Shown piece after piece: positions 1-11,409 of a DNA stretch of 64,000 nt; position 1 is the stretch's first letter, and the number at the start of each line of letters is the position of its first letter. The stretch covers positions 29,537,160 through 29,601,159 of the forward strand of contig OZ038320.1 in assembly GCA_964035795.1 (NCBI GenBank). The letters are read 5' to 3'. The notes under the pieces were generated by a model, which worked only from the letters and a program-made list of their open reading frames with translations, ran no database searches and was not told the DNA's origin. Position numbers and translations under genes: made by a program. The DNA is from Pterobdella sp. o SKG-2022 (taxonomy: Eukaryota > Annelida > Clitellata > Hirudinida > Piscicolidae).

Positions 1-1600
1 GTGTGTATTTCATTGAGGTATGGGAGGAGGTTCTGGGTGACTGTGTTGATGTTGGGGTGGGATGATGTTATGGTGATGTCGTTTGCGTAGGTGATGAGGT
101 TGAGTGAATTGATTTTGGAGAGTGGTATGTCTGAGAGGTATATGTTGAAGAGAGTGGGTGATAGGACGCCCCCTTGGAGGACACCTGCTTTGATGTTTGT
201 GTGTTTTGATGTGTGATTGTTGTATGAGGTGTATTGTCAGCGGCCTTTTAGGTAGTTGGCCAGGAATTTGATTATTGTTGTAGGAATGTGTGTGTTGTGT
301 TGTGGATGAGTTGGTAGATGTTGACCGTGTCGAATGCTTTGGTCATGTCGAGGGCGGTGAGGATTGTTCTATGGGGGGGGGGGGGGGGTTTATTGAAATC
401 AGTGAGTATGGTGTTATTGATTTGATGTAGGGCTGTGGTGGTAGAGTGTGCGGCTCTGGAGCCGTGTTGGTGTGTAGGAGGATGATTTTTTCTAGAGTTT
501 TTGCTATGGGAGAAAGTAGGGCTATTGGTCTGTATGAGGGGGGAAAAAAGGGTTTTTGTTGGGTTTGGCGATGGCGATGATTTTAAAGGTTTTCCATATT
601 TGGGGTATGGTGTTTGGGTTGATTGTGATGTTGGAGAGGTTGGTTAGGTGTTTGATGGCTATTGGTCTTAGGTGTTTGAGATGTTTGATGTTGATATAGT
701 CTGGTCCTGAGAAGTTGTTATTTTTAGATTGTTTTATAGCGAGGATGGTATCTGATTCGGTGATTGTTATTGGGGTAGATGTGAGTGATTTGTTGAGTTT
801 GTTTGTTATTCTGTGAGTGGGGTTGGAGGAGTGTTTTGTGGTTGATTTAAAATATTTATTTAGTGTGTTGGCTTTTTGTGTGTCTGTGTGGGCTGTTTTG
901 TTGTTGTGAGGGATGGTTGTATTGGTGGGAGTGGTAGGTTTTTTGGGGTTGAGGTGGTCCACAGGAGGTGAGATTTTTTCTTGTGGTCCCAGTCGGCTTT
1001 CAGGTGCTCTTCCCATTTTTGTTTTTTGTGTTGTTGAATGAGGTGGGTGATGTGTTGGTTGAGTGTGGGTAGTGAAGGATATTTGTTATTGAGGGTTCTG
1101 ATGTGATTTCGTTTCGATATGAGTGTAGTGATGCTTTCGGGGAGTGGGGTGTGGGTGGGTTTTATTATTCCTTTAGGCATGCTTATTCGGTCTGATGTGA
1201 GTATGGCGTTTGTGATGAGGTGGTTAGCTGTGTGGGGGTCTTGGTGGAGAGGGGTGTTTTTGAGGGTCTGTTTTATGTGTTTGGTGAATTGGGGCCAGTT
1301 GGCTTTTTTGTAGATAGTGAGAGTTTTGAGGGGTTGAGTTTTGAGTATTTTGTATTTGTTTTTGAATGTGATGAGGATGGGAAGATGGTCGGAGTTCAAG
1401 GCTTTAAGTATTTGCTGATATTGTGGTGTCTGCTGTGGTGATGTCGGGGGAGGTGGGTTGTTGCTTTGGGTTGAATGGTAGTCGGATGGGAGTGTTTTGG
1501 TTGAGAATGATGTGGTTTGAATTGAGGATGAGTGAGGTTATGAGTTGGCCTCTAATCATTTAGAAGTGTTCTCATCAAAAGCCCGTCATGTCTTGGAATT
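1..1600 (-). mobile_element. Decayed I/Jockey-like non-LTR retrotransposon (LINE), 5'-truncated, running off the left edge
   Basis: Read on the minus strand, this encodes the end of an apurinic-type endonuclease domain (NSDHLPI near 1395, preceded by an RLPF/SPDIT-type stretch near 1480). A connector and the first half of a reverse transcriptase follow. RT block signatures are visible: GVLQGGVLSPTLFNIYL near 190-125, and YANDI near 90 where intact elements have YADD. The reading frame is broken several times: a stop then a frame change near 1405, another break near 1015, and a 16-G run at 373-388. The element is dead. The catalytic YADD aspartate pair is altered to N-D. The rest of the RT lies outside the window. 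C-rich minus-strand composition sets it apart from host DNA. Clade assignment (I/Jockey group) is from motif style only. Confidence 0.75.
373..388. repeat. Poly-G tract (16 G)
   Basis: An uninterrupted run of G inside the decayed LINE. It interrupts the element's minus-strand reading frame. Length is likely unstable in assemblies. Confidence 0.9.
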
Positions 1601-4260
1601 GTTTCAGTTATTATTATTTATTATTATTTTTATTTGTAGGGCGCGCAGTTTGCAAACTAGGTTTGCTGCAGAGGCGCTGTTCTAATCAGAAGGGCTATGA
1701 GAAAGAAATTTGGCTATAAAGATGCGTTTTTAAACGCTTGCGAAAAATTTTAAGAGAAGGTGAAAGACGGACATTAAGTGGAAGAGAGTTCCATAAGTGA
1801 GGGGCAATATGCGAGAAGGAGCGATGTAAGAAAGGTTTAGAAGAGACAGGCTGATGTAGGCATAAACCAGAGTTGGAAGACCTGAGAGACTCAGGAGTCT
1901 GTCTAATGGAAAGACGGTCATATAAATAAGCCGGCTGATTAAAATATAAGATGTTAGCCGTGAGCCATAGCAACTTGAACTGGGCTCTTAGTACGACCGG
2001 CAGCCAATGGAGGCGATCAAGACAGGTGTGAGATGAAGAATAGTAGTCGGCTTGAAGAGCGGTTTTAGCAGCGCGATTTTGGAGAGATTGCAACTTAGAA
2101 ATAAGACAGTCCGGGAGTCGACAAAGAAGAGAGTTACAGTAATCAATCCTTGAAAGAACTAAAGAGGTGATCAGAGCAACGGCAGTGTCAGAGGGTAGGA
2201 ACTTGCGTGCCTGTCTGATCGCATAGAGATGAAAGTTGGATGATTGTATGATCTGAGAGACAAAGTGTGTAAAGTTGAGTCTAGAATCAAGAGTTACACC
2301 TAGTATCTTCAGTTTGGACGTTACGGAAAGAGTAGTGCCGTCAAAGATTACTTCAGTGGGAAGATTGGATTTGGAAAGGAGTATGGGACTGCCGACAAAC
2401 ATCACTTCGCTTTTGTTAGGATTCAACATGAGGTGATTGTTAGAAAACCAAAGATTGAGCTCAGTGATGCATTCAGATATCTTAGTGAGGCTGGGATGAG
2501 GATCAAGGTAGGAGGCGCCTGTAAAGAGGGTAATATCATCAGCAAACTGATGATATAGAACGTCGTGCTTCTGTATGATCTCGCTAATAGGAGAAGTATA
2601 AAGAGAAAAGAGTATGGGCCCAAGAACAGAACCTTGAGGAACACCAAAACGAAGGGAGACAGGGGTAGAAGAAGAGCAGCTTATCTTAACAAATTGCTTG
2701 CGTTCGGAAAGATAGGACTGAAACCAGGATAAAGCAATGCCAGAAATGTGAAAGTAAACTTCAAGGATATGCAGCATATTTGGATGCTTAATGGTGTCAA
2801 AAGCTGCTGAAATATCTAAAGACACTAAGACGGCCGCAGACCCGGTAGCACAGATATTGCGGAGGCTGTCAGTGATGTGCAAAAGCGCAGTTTCCGTTGA
2901 GTGATGTGAGCGATACGCCGACTGGAAAAGGTTGAAGTTACGCAGTACAGAAACATGAGAGGATAATCTCTTGAGAACAACCCTTTTTAAGATCTTTGAG
3001 ATGGTGCTGAGGTTTGAAATTGGACGATAATTGGATGGTTGCATGGGGTCTAGATTATATTTTTTCAGTAAAGGGGTTATCTGCGCCGTTTTGAATGAAG
3101 TTGGAAAAATACCCTGTGAAAAGGAAAGAGCCGAAAGTTTGCATATAATGGAGGCGAAGATGCCGGAAAACTGCTTCAGCAGGAAAACAGGGATTATATC
3201 TAAAGGTGAGGATTTATTTGGGAGAGAATTGATCAATTTGATGATTTCGTCAACACTAGGAGGTGAGAAAAATGAGAGATTTGATTGATCACTGTCAGTT
3301 AAGGAGGGCTGACGGGGAAGATTAGTGATCGGTAACGAGCTATGAATCAACTCAATCTTAGTCTTGAAAAAAGCGCTAAAGTTTTCAACAAAAAGATCAT
3401 ATTCCGCAGAAGTCCGTGGAGGAAGTGGAGGAGACCTGTGAAGTATGGAGTTCGCCGTTTTCCAAAAGGCTTTGGAGTTAGGTGTCGCTGAAGATAGCGA
3501 TAGATTAAGATAATCAGCACGTGACTTGTTAATGGCGGCGCGGGCGAGTTTACGTGAAATACGGAATTCCTGTAAAAGATCATCGGGGACTTGCACACAA
3601 AGCTTTCGGAGACTGGATATCTGTCTCTCGATTTTCCTTCTTCGGCGTTTGGCAGAGAGAGCATTTTCAGACAGATGAAAGTGTGAATGCAAGCTGGGGC
3701 GAAAAGTATGACTGCGTAAAGGAGCATGAGTATTCATCAGCGAAAGAAACAATTTGTCCATGGAACTAACAAAGTCATCAACCTTAGAGATTGGAGAATT
3801 AATAAGTAAATCGCTTATAAAATTGACATCCTTTCCAAAGCCGGCCAAGTTGAGATTCCTGAAAGACCGAGAAGTGACACGATGAGGTGAAAGTTGGGGC
3901 CGTACGAGGTTAAGACGGCACGAAATAAGGAAATGATCAGATTCAAAAATTTCGCTGACAGGGTCAGAAATAAGATGAGAGAGAGAAGCCGGTGTGATAA
4001 CAAGATCGAGAGTATTGCCAAGCCTGTGAGTTGGAAAGTTAATATGCTGCGTCAAACCGTGCTCTCGCAAAAGAATATTAAGGGGATTATCAAGATGATG
4101 ACAATTAGGGGTATTAAAATCTCCAGCCATTATGAAATGATTGAATGTCGAAGAAAGAAAATAAAGATGAGCTGTGAGTTCACGAATAAAATTACTTGAG
4201 TTAGGAGGGCGGTAAATAACAGAAATGGTTAAGGAACGTGTTAGGAAAGAGGCTTGGGCA
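1600..4260 (-). mobile_element. CR1/L2-type LINE, 5'-truncated but with intact reverse transcriptase ORF
   Basis: A continuous minus-strand frame is open from about 4258 to the stop at 1695 (about 854 codons; first internal ATG at 4130). It begins inside the endonuclease domain (YRPPNS near 4210, AGDFNTP near 4125, ESDHF motif near 3940). A full reverse transcriptase follows: PSNYRPISNL near 3020, SLDISAAFDTI near 2810, GVPQGSVLGPILFSLY near 2620, FADDITLF near 2540. It closes with a C-terminal domain typical of CR1/L2/Rex1 elements (APHLWNSLPL near 1780). The 3' end near 1610-1650 is GCGCCCTAC followed by an ATT-rich tail, characteristic of this superfamily. GC content is visibly above the flanks. 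The catalytic FADD is intact and there are no internal stops, so the insertion is recent. Loss of the 5' end and first ORF is consistent with truncated reverse transcription. Confidence 0.9.
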
Positions 4261-4384
4261 TGTTATGATGTAAACAGTATTGCTATAGCAGCATAAAATG
4301 TTATGATTTAAAAAAAATTTCTATAGCGTTTTATTTCAAAGATTTTTCTAAAATTTTACTTTAAAAATACTAAAATAAAAACTT

Positions 4385-4480
4385 ACAATACTGTGGTCAT
4401 TCGCTAATCGTCAGTCTGACACGGAATCGAACGCCGTAACTGGATGATTGTTTATTGATCCATCAACTAAGCTTTTAGGT
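4385..4480 (-). repeat. tRNA-derived SINE fragment
   Basis: Read on the minus strand it carries a B-box-like GTTCGATTCC followed by GTGTCAGACTGACGATTAGC and then a CACAG-rich stretch. The same order is seen at 5225-5350, 9140-9240 and 24225-24460. This recurrence, not the single copy, supports the SINE call. Confidence 0.6.
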
Positions 4481-5224
4481 TATAAAAAACATTTACACAA
4501 TGCTATAAGACTAATAAATGTTACTTGAATGAAAATTTTTAGTTTCAATTAATTTTCAACGATTGTAATAAAATAAAGCATCTACACGTCATTGAGACCA
4601 CTTAATGATGAAGATTAAATCTGAGGATGAAATGATTAGAAAGGAAGGTCGACTATTAGTTGTTCAAAAAAGATTTGATTTCGAAACAACTGGTCTTAGT
4701 AAAAATAGTTTGATTTTATAGGAATAATATTATTCTGGCAAGAAATAAAACAGCCAAATTACGACATAGACTTACAATATAGAAACTGCTTTTATAGTAG
4801 TACTGAATAAACAATATCCTAAGTTATCCGATAAAACTCAAAAACTCCAAGTTCGTTTCAGCTCAATGAAGAAAACATTAGCAATAATTAATTGATCGCA
4901 ACGAAGACAATATGAGAAAAGCAGCGCGTAAAATTAGTTATTTGAGTTTTTTAAAAATAATAAAGCGTCTTTCAATTTGAAACAATGCCATCAATATTAG
5001 TACTTTCCAAGAAATTTTTTAAAGTTTTTAGGACGCCACAAGGCTTTTCGGAAGTCGATCTGACATTATCAAAAAAGAACACAAACAACTTTTATTTTGA
5101 CTACAGGTCCAATTCTTTATGGAGAAACCAAGCGCTTATCTAAAAATCTTTAAACACTATAAATATTCAACAATAACTTATACTTTATTTGAATATGGTT
5201 TTTAATGTAATGTACTTTAATGCA

Positions 5225-5350
5225 GTATAATAAAGCGCTTTTCCTTGTAGCTCAAAGCGCTTGCTACAAATTTAATGTAGCGAAAACACACTGTGGATCA
5301 GATGCTAATTGTCGGCCCACACGGGATCGAATGAGCTATACAGGTTTCAC
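5225..5350 (-). repeat. tRNA-derived SINE copy
   Basis: Minus-strand copy with an A-box remnant (TGTATAGCTC), a B-box-like TTCGATCCCG, then GGGCCGACAATTAGCATCTG and a body containing GTGTTTTCGCTACATTAAA and AGCGCTTT repeats. It matches the 9140-9240 copy over the promoter-like head and the GGCCGACAATTAGCA block. Confidence 0.65.
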
Positions 5351-6214
5351 TCGAAAAGCTTTCTAAACGCTGGTATGGGGTTTTATCGATTTTCATTGTG
5401 TATTGATCGCAAAGGCAAGCACAAACTATGGTGGGAAATGACTGTGAAAGTCCTTAGATTTATTAATGACCTAGAAACAGTAAATTTAAAAAACTGTTTT
5501 TTTTTAATTAAAAATTATTAAAAACCTTTTTTTCCACAAAAAGTTTTAGTGAAAAATATTTGGCCATGTTTTTATCTGTTAGTTAGAATTGAAAAATTCA
5601 CTCATGCTCTTGAAGCTCAAAAATTCATTCCCAAAAAGTGGATATATTGTTTTTATTAATTGCTTAGTTATGTTTATCCTAGAAAATTTTCCAACTATAA
5701 ATTCATTAACTTCTGTTTTGCTTTCATTCAAAGTATTTTAGTTTAGAAACCGTCGCAAATAAGAGAAAAGTTTCGTTAGATACATGACGGAAATCAAAGT
5801 ATTTTCTGTAAAACCAAATAACGGTGATTTAAAGAAACAAAAGATTAAGTTAAAACATTAAAATAATAGACTGATAAATCCTGAAATCAAACAACATCAT
5901 GTAGAATTTTTTTGTTTTACAACAATAACCCGTTTTAAAAATCGTTTTAAAAGCAACAGGGTATACAATACTCTCACCGATATCTAAATAAAAAAAAATA
6001 TATAAAACTGGGAAACATGAAGGTATAAATATGAAACTAAAAAACATTAAGGTAAAATTTAGAATTAAAATAGATTAAATTATTGATATAAAACTAGTGA
6101 AACATTCAATTGCAAATATAAAACGGAGAAACTTTGAAGTATAAATATAAAACTAAAGTATGAATGGAAAGTAAAAAAAATATTATCTGAAACTTAAAAA
6201 CCACTATTTATAGT

Positions 6215-9200
6215 ATGAAAATTGAACTTTTTTTGCTTCTTACTTCAGTTTTGTTTAAAAGGTCACTCACTAACCTAGTTTTCAAGAAATGTACTCTCCA
6301 CGACCAAGGTGGGGCGGTGGCTTGTCTCGTCTACTCTTCACCGCCCCCCGTGCCAGCTACCTTCCCAGATGTCGCCCGATGCGCCATCTATTGTCAGTTA
6401 CTTAACTCCAACAGCAGTACCAGCGAAGTTTATACTCAGGTTTTGGACGCTTATTTTTCCAGCTTGAGCACTACATACACGCCTTCTGTTATAACCTTAG
6501 TGAAAATGGACCTCAAACAACTTATACACGTTGCTTATGATGATTTTTACATGACACTTAATGATTTTCCTCCTATGAATCTGACCAGCACTGTGATGCC
6601 GTGTTCGAGTTTCAACTACCATCAGAACTCGGGTCTTTGTGAAGTTTTCTCAAAACCTTACTTTGGCAATGTTTACTTATTCAATCATAAATTTTGCCAT
6701 CATTACAAAGTGAGTTGTTTTTTGTTTCATTATTTAAATGAATGGCTAATGATTTTTCATTAATTTTTTTTTGGAGCAACTCTGTTAAAATATATTTTCA
6801 AAGTATCAAGCTTTTTGTAGGTTTAACTTACATTATCAAGTGCGAGCTTTATAATGTGAGTTTAGCCTACAAAAAACTACAAAAAAGTGTTATTTTTTCT
6901 TCTTAATTTAGATAGAATGCATTTCCAATTGTTTTTTATTAAAAAATTGATTTTTTTAGCTGCAAGAAATGAACAATTGTTTCTTCAAAAACTGTGAGTC
7001 CAAAATGTGCTGTTCAACTAATAAATGAGATATTAATAAAATAAACTCAATTTTATTTATAATTTCCAATAACAACCTTAATAACAAAATCTTTTGGAAA
7101 TCTTTTCGTATTTTTTAAGAAAATTTTAATAAAAAAAAAGATTGATGTCTTTATTGTTTGAAACTTTTGTTTAATTTTATTTCAATTTTTCAAGTCAAAC
7201 ATAAATACTAAACTTATTCCCTTAAGTGAGCTACTAACATAATTATCTTATATTTGTGCCTTCCCTTTGGCATGCAAGTTCAGCTTACAAATCATTTCAT
7301 GATCTGTAACAAACTCAAAAGCGTGTTTCCATTTGAATATTAATTTCATTTTATTTAAGAGTTTCGCTGATTAGATAGAATGGTAACAGCTGATGATAAA
7401 AATTCCTTAGTTTGCAAGTTTACAATATCTTTTTTAAGTTTGAGCAAAAATCAACTTGTTTAAAAATTAATTAAATTTTTTTCTAAATTTTATTAAAAAA
7501 ATACTTTTTTGAGACAAATTGCATTTTTAAAATGAAAAACACTATCTTAAAAGTCTATCATGTTTCCCGAAGCATCAGAAGCTACTTTATTAAGGGATAT
7601 ATAAACTCTCGCTGTAACTTCAATTTTGATAATGTAAGCTCGTTTAAAATTATCTTCAAGTTCGATAAGCTTTTAAAATAGTTCTTCCGATTTTGAGCAT
7701 TTATTTCAGGCTTAAAAACCAATTTTATTCAATCAATAAAGTACCCAACAAAAGTGTGACAAGAAATAAAAAAGATTTAAAGTAATATAAATTTGATGAA
7801 AATTTCACATATTCAGTAACTCGATAATGTATACTTATTCAGAATATGATTCTGTAAAGTATTAGAAAAAGCAAGTAAAAAAAATCAGGCTTGAAAACTT
7901 GAAATAATACTTGCAAAATAAATGATTAATTCTGATAATTGTTTAAATATTATAAAAAATTTATCAATAATATACTATAAATTAAAAAAATAAACTACTA
8001 AATACAGTTATGTGTTACAGCTTTATTTTGAAAATTAAAATTTCATACTAATTATAATTAAAAAAAATGGATTTAAAGAGAGAGAGAAAGGAGGGCAGAG
8101 GCAAAAAAGGATGCTGGCAGCATCGCCACGGACAATAGCCAAGAAGATCTTCTGACAAAACCAGACTGCTTCTAGAGGGTCTTCCACTGCCTCGGAGAGT
8201 TTTCTGCCTAACTCCTTGATGAAAGTACTGTTTGAGAGTTGAATGCTAAGGGTTGGAAAATTTTTCCCCCAAGTCTCGATATTTGCGGCTTTTTGTTTTT
8301 TTCTGTGGTTTCAGCAGCAGAGCCCGATTTTATAGAACAGGCAATAATGTGGGACTTGGAGAAAGAGTTGACGACCGTAGAGCCCAGAACCAAACATTTT
8401 GCGTGCTTCCACGGAGAAGTTTTAATGCCGTCTAGACGACGACCGTCGCCCCTGTCGAGCCCTGCTGGTTCGAGAATGCAAGGAAAACCAATCTTACCTA
8501 GACACCTTTTGACTATGGAATTAATTTCCGCATATCTTGGGAGTCTGCCTTCGTTTAGACGACAAGAAAGGCAGCGAAAACCTTTTGGGTTCATCTTTAC
8601 GCGGCACTTACGCTAGGACGCAAGAGATATTAGCCCCTACTCGGAGTGCGACCACCACCCAGAGTTCTTCAGCACTTAGAAGATTTTTCAAAGCGGGAAT
8701 CGGCATAACTTCCGACCACGCAGCGGAGTTTGCTGACTTAGCAGCAAGAAGGCGACAGCGGTCCCACAGGTCTGCGTCTACAAGAAAATCATTGAAAGCG
8801 ACCTTACACAAAAGTTCATCCAATTTCCGTTGGCTTCCTAAAAGATCTGTTGGCGCAACTCCGTAATGATTCGATCATGACTCCCTGGCTACTAAAACAT
8901 CACGATAACTCCTCTGAAGATCATCGGACGCATGAACGTCGAGAACAAATGAAAGAAGGAGCCGAACGAGACTCGAAGATGCGTAAACCGTAATCTGAAC
9001 TTTCAAACGTTAAACATGTTATGATATTTTTTTATAAAGATGAACATTGTCATGGAGCGGAAGATTTAGTTTAAATAGAAAAAGGAATAAATTCCACTTA
9101 GTTTCTGTTTCAGACTCCAAACTGATGTCATATTGACGTTATTTCGGCCTGTAAAGCTCTGTCGGTAGAGCATTTGGACCGGTTCAATCCCGCTTTGGGC

Positions 9201-11326
9201 CGACAATTAGCACTTGTTCCAGTGTTTTCACTAAATTTAATTTTTACCTAACACTCATAACTTCAAATGAAAACGTTTTCTAAATACCAATTGAAATTTG
9301 AATTTTATTCACAGACTACACTGATTGCAATGATGCTCTAGGCACCAATGAAAAGGACAACGGCATCTACTGGATTCATATCCTCGGCAACCTACACCCA
9401 GTTTACTGCATCTTCATGGCGGGAAATAAATATACTGTTAAAAAATTATTTTTATTCTGTATTTGACAATAATTAAATTTTTTATAATTGTCAATCAATC
9501 CAATTAGATTAGACTGCTGTAATGTCCCAGTAACTGGGGTTAACAGCAGTCGGCCTAGATTATTGATACTAAAATAGAGATAACAGTTGAAAAAGATTTC
9601 AAAAAACGTTTAATAATAAAAAAATAACATTTTATTAACATACTTCAATAAAACCGTTGGAAATTTTTTTGGCTGAACTTAAATTTTTCTAATAGTTATT
9701 AAGTTCCCAATTGATGCGATTGGCACTGGTGATTTCGGGAATTGTTATTAAAACATTCAATAAGCATTAGTGAACATGGTACAGGTGATACAAAGAAGGA
9801 TGTCAAACAAGGTGTCCTTCGACAGAGGTTGGACCGCTTATAAAAAAGGGTTTGGCGATCTGAAAGGAAGCTATTGGTTTGGTGAGTTTCTGTTTGAACG
9901 AAAAATTAACTTACTTTTTTTTAATTTTGATACATTCTTAAACATTGATTTTGAATGTCCAAACATAATAAATAGAGCTAAAATAACGAATATATCATAA
10001 AACAGTAGAACATAGAACACTACAGTACAAGACTACGAAGTTTATATTAATGCATCAAGCCTCATCTTACCTTGCAGGCAACGAGAAAGTACATCAAATG
10101 ACAGTTGCCGCCAATTACGATTTAAGGGTTCTGATGGAGACTTTTGAGGGCGAGTCAGCATTTCAGGACTATACCAATTTCTACCTGCATACCGAAGCCA
10201 ATGATTACTCTTTCAATTATATTTCCAGCACAGGCAACGCAGGTGTTTCAGATATATTTTTTAGTGAAAAATTACGAATATTTTTTGTTAAATTTGAAAA
10301 ATAATTATATAGAAAAATTACGAAATAAAAGCTTCATAAAATAGGTTTCAAAAAACAAAAAAAATTTATTGTTTTATTATGGCTTTAGTATAAGAACAGA
10401 ATGAAAAACTGTATACTTTTTTCTATTCTTCTCGTGAATTTCTGATCAATACTTTAAAATCTTTACATTTTTTAAATGGAACTAGATTTTCATAACTCAA
10501 AGTTTTAGTGACAAAACTTCAATATTTTTGATTTTACTTTTTCCCCGAAAAAAAATTAAGCAAGAACGTTGAAACTACTTTTATTGATAAGTAAAATATC
10601 TTTGTTCAAAATTTTCTTTTATTTATATGAAAAAACTCATGCTTTTATTAGGAACAATACTTTATCAAACAAAAATGATGAGAAAATTGCATAAAAACAT
10701 CTAACAAATAAAGTAAATGTTAGATTATAAATGGTTTTTCAATAGACATCAACTAGCCAATAATAAATGTATCAGACACAAACAAAAATTTTATTCAAAA
10801 GCTAAGCTATAAAAACAAAGGTTTTTTTGAATTTTAACGCACTTGATAATGCTATATTACTTTGAGAGCGAAAAGCTTTGTACTTACTAAAATTCCTTTT
10901 TGAGTTCAAATAATTTGCAGTATAAACTATAAGATTATCGAATTACAGAGTTTTTCAATAAAACAAGAAGCTTCAACCGATCGGAAAATTTTCTATTATC
11001 GAAAACCGTAGTTTATTTCCCAAAAATTATACTTAGCTCCAATGAGCCACCACTTGAAGCAAAACAATATCACAGGTAATGCACTGGTGAATGGTAGAGC
11101 TTTTTCTACTCCCGGCCAAGACAATGACCTACATCTAGCAGAAGATTGCGCAACCAGGTACAAATGTGGATGGTGGTTTAAAAAGTGTCATCAAGGAATA
11201 CTGAATGGGTTGTACCAGCGGCCAGAGGAGATGTACCCTCCGTATGACCATGCTATTTCCTGGTTTTCTTTCAAGTCAATGCCTATTCCTTTGAGATATA
11301 GTGTCATGATGATCACTAAGAAATGA
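6215..11326 (+). CDS. Secreted PAN/apple-like plus fibrinogen-related domain protein (FREP-like)
   Basis: Six exons: 6215-6709, 6960-6993, 9315-9436, 9785-9881, 10078-10242, 11076-11326. All joins are phase-consistent, giving 387 residues. Residues 1-20 form a hydrophobic signal peptide. Residues about 25-165 look like a PAN/apple domain (ARCAIYCQLL ... CSSFNYHQNSGLCEVFS). From about residue 177 a fibrinogen C-terminal domain follows: DCNDALG, GIYWI, PVYC, VIQRR, DRGWTAYKKGFGDL, YWFGNEKVH, the Ca-site loop DNDL plus DCATRY, and CHQGILNGLY. The usual GGGWTV before VIQRR is replaced by a divergent NKYT. Such proteins are secreted recognition lectins or adhesion factors in invertebrates; binding target and immune role are inference. 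An AATAAA at 11401 follows the stop by 75 nt. Exon 2 can also be read through to a stop (see findings). Intron 2 carries LINE and SINE debris. Confidence 0.85.
7036..8080. other. Intron 2 (first part) of the fibrinogen-related gene, nothing else seen
   Basis: AT-rich sequence with an AATAAA near 7036, just after the alternative stop at 7028. I see no further exons, RNA genes or recognisable repeats until the LINE fragment. Confidence 0.5.
8080..9000 (-). mobile_element. LINE C-terminal fragment, degenerate
   Basis: On the minus strand, two frames together encode the region downstream of the reverse transcriptase of a non-LTR element. The frame 8823-8608 has VALRVGANI; the frame 8594-8208 has GFRCLSCRLNEGRLPRYAEI, LEPAGLDRGDGRR and PWKHAKCLV. 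The pattern ALRvG...LsC...GRxPRhaxxN...LEPxGLDRGDGxRpDG is a known C-terminal module of many invertebrate LINEs. A frameshift lies between 8608 and 8594. The GC-rich block contrasts sharply with flanking intron. A second copy with the same 3' end is at 46.3-46.7 kb. Confidence 0.75.
9140..9240 (+). repeat. tRNA-derived SINE copy with best-preserved Pol III promoter
   Basis: Plus-strand A-box-like AAGCTCTGTCGGTAGAGCA and B-box GGTTCAATCCC are spaced as in a tRNA, followed by TTGGGCCGACAATTAGCACT and a GTGTTTTC(A/G)CTAAATT body. The tRNA acceptor pairing is not intact, so this is a SINE head rather than a tRNA gene. It sits in intron 2 of the fibrinogen-related gene. Confidence 0.7.
9490..9580. 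repeat. Interspersed repeat with a nested palindrome
   Basis: 9512-9551 folds as an outer 8-bp stem (GACTGCTG/CAGCAGTC) around an inner 6-bp stem (CCCAGT/ACTGGG). The surrounding ATTAGATTA...GCCTAGATTATTGATAC matches 19185-19260, the outer end of the inverted-repeat element in the TBC1D2-like gene. It lies in intron 3 of the fibrinogen-related gene. Confidence 0.65.
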
Positions 11327-11400
11327 GGTTGAATGATGGATTATTTTAGAGTTCAAATATGTATCTATTCAGCCCAACTCGGGTGTATAAATTGAAACAG

Positions 11401-11406
11401 AATAAA
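11401..11406 (+). promoter_or_regulatory. Poly(A) signal of the fibrinogen-related gene
   Basis: AATAAA lies 75 nt after the stop codon at 11326 and is the first such hexamer downstream on the coding strand. Confidence 0.6.
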
Positions 11407-11409
11407 ATT

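Larger units (their letters stand above)
4261..6214. other. Intergenic spacer with two SINE copies, no gene seen
   Basis: AT-rich sequence between the CR1/L2 LINE and the fibrinogen-related gene. It contains the two minus-strand tRNA-derived SINE copies annotated separately. Open frames here (for example 5309-5521) are short, cross the SINE and show no protein similarity I recognise. Confidence 0.6.

Noticed and set aside
9150..9215. Possible functional tRNA gene with A and B boxes
   Set aside because: The acceptor and anticodon stems do not pair, and the same head with a common non-tRNA extension recurs at other sites, so it is a SINE.
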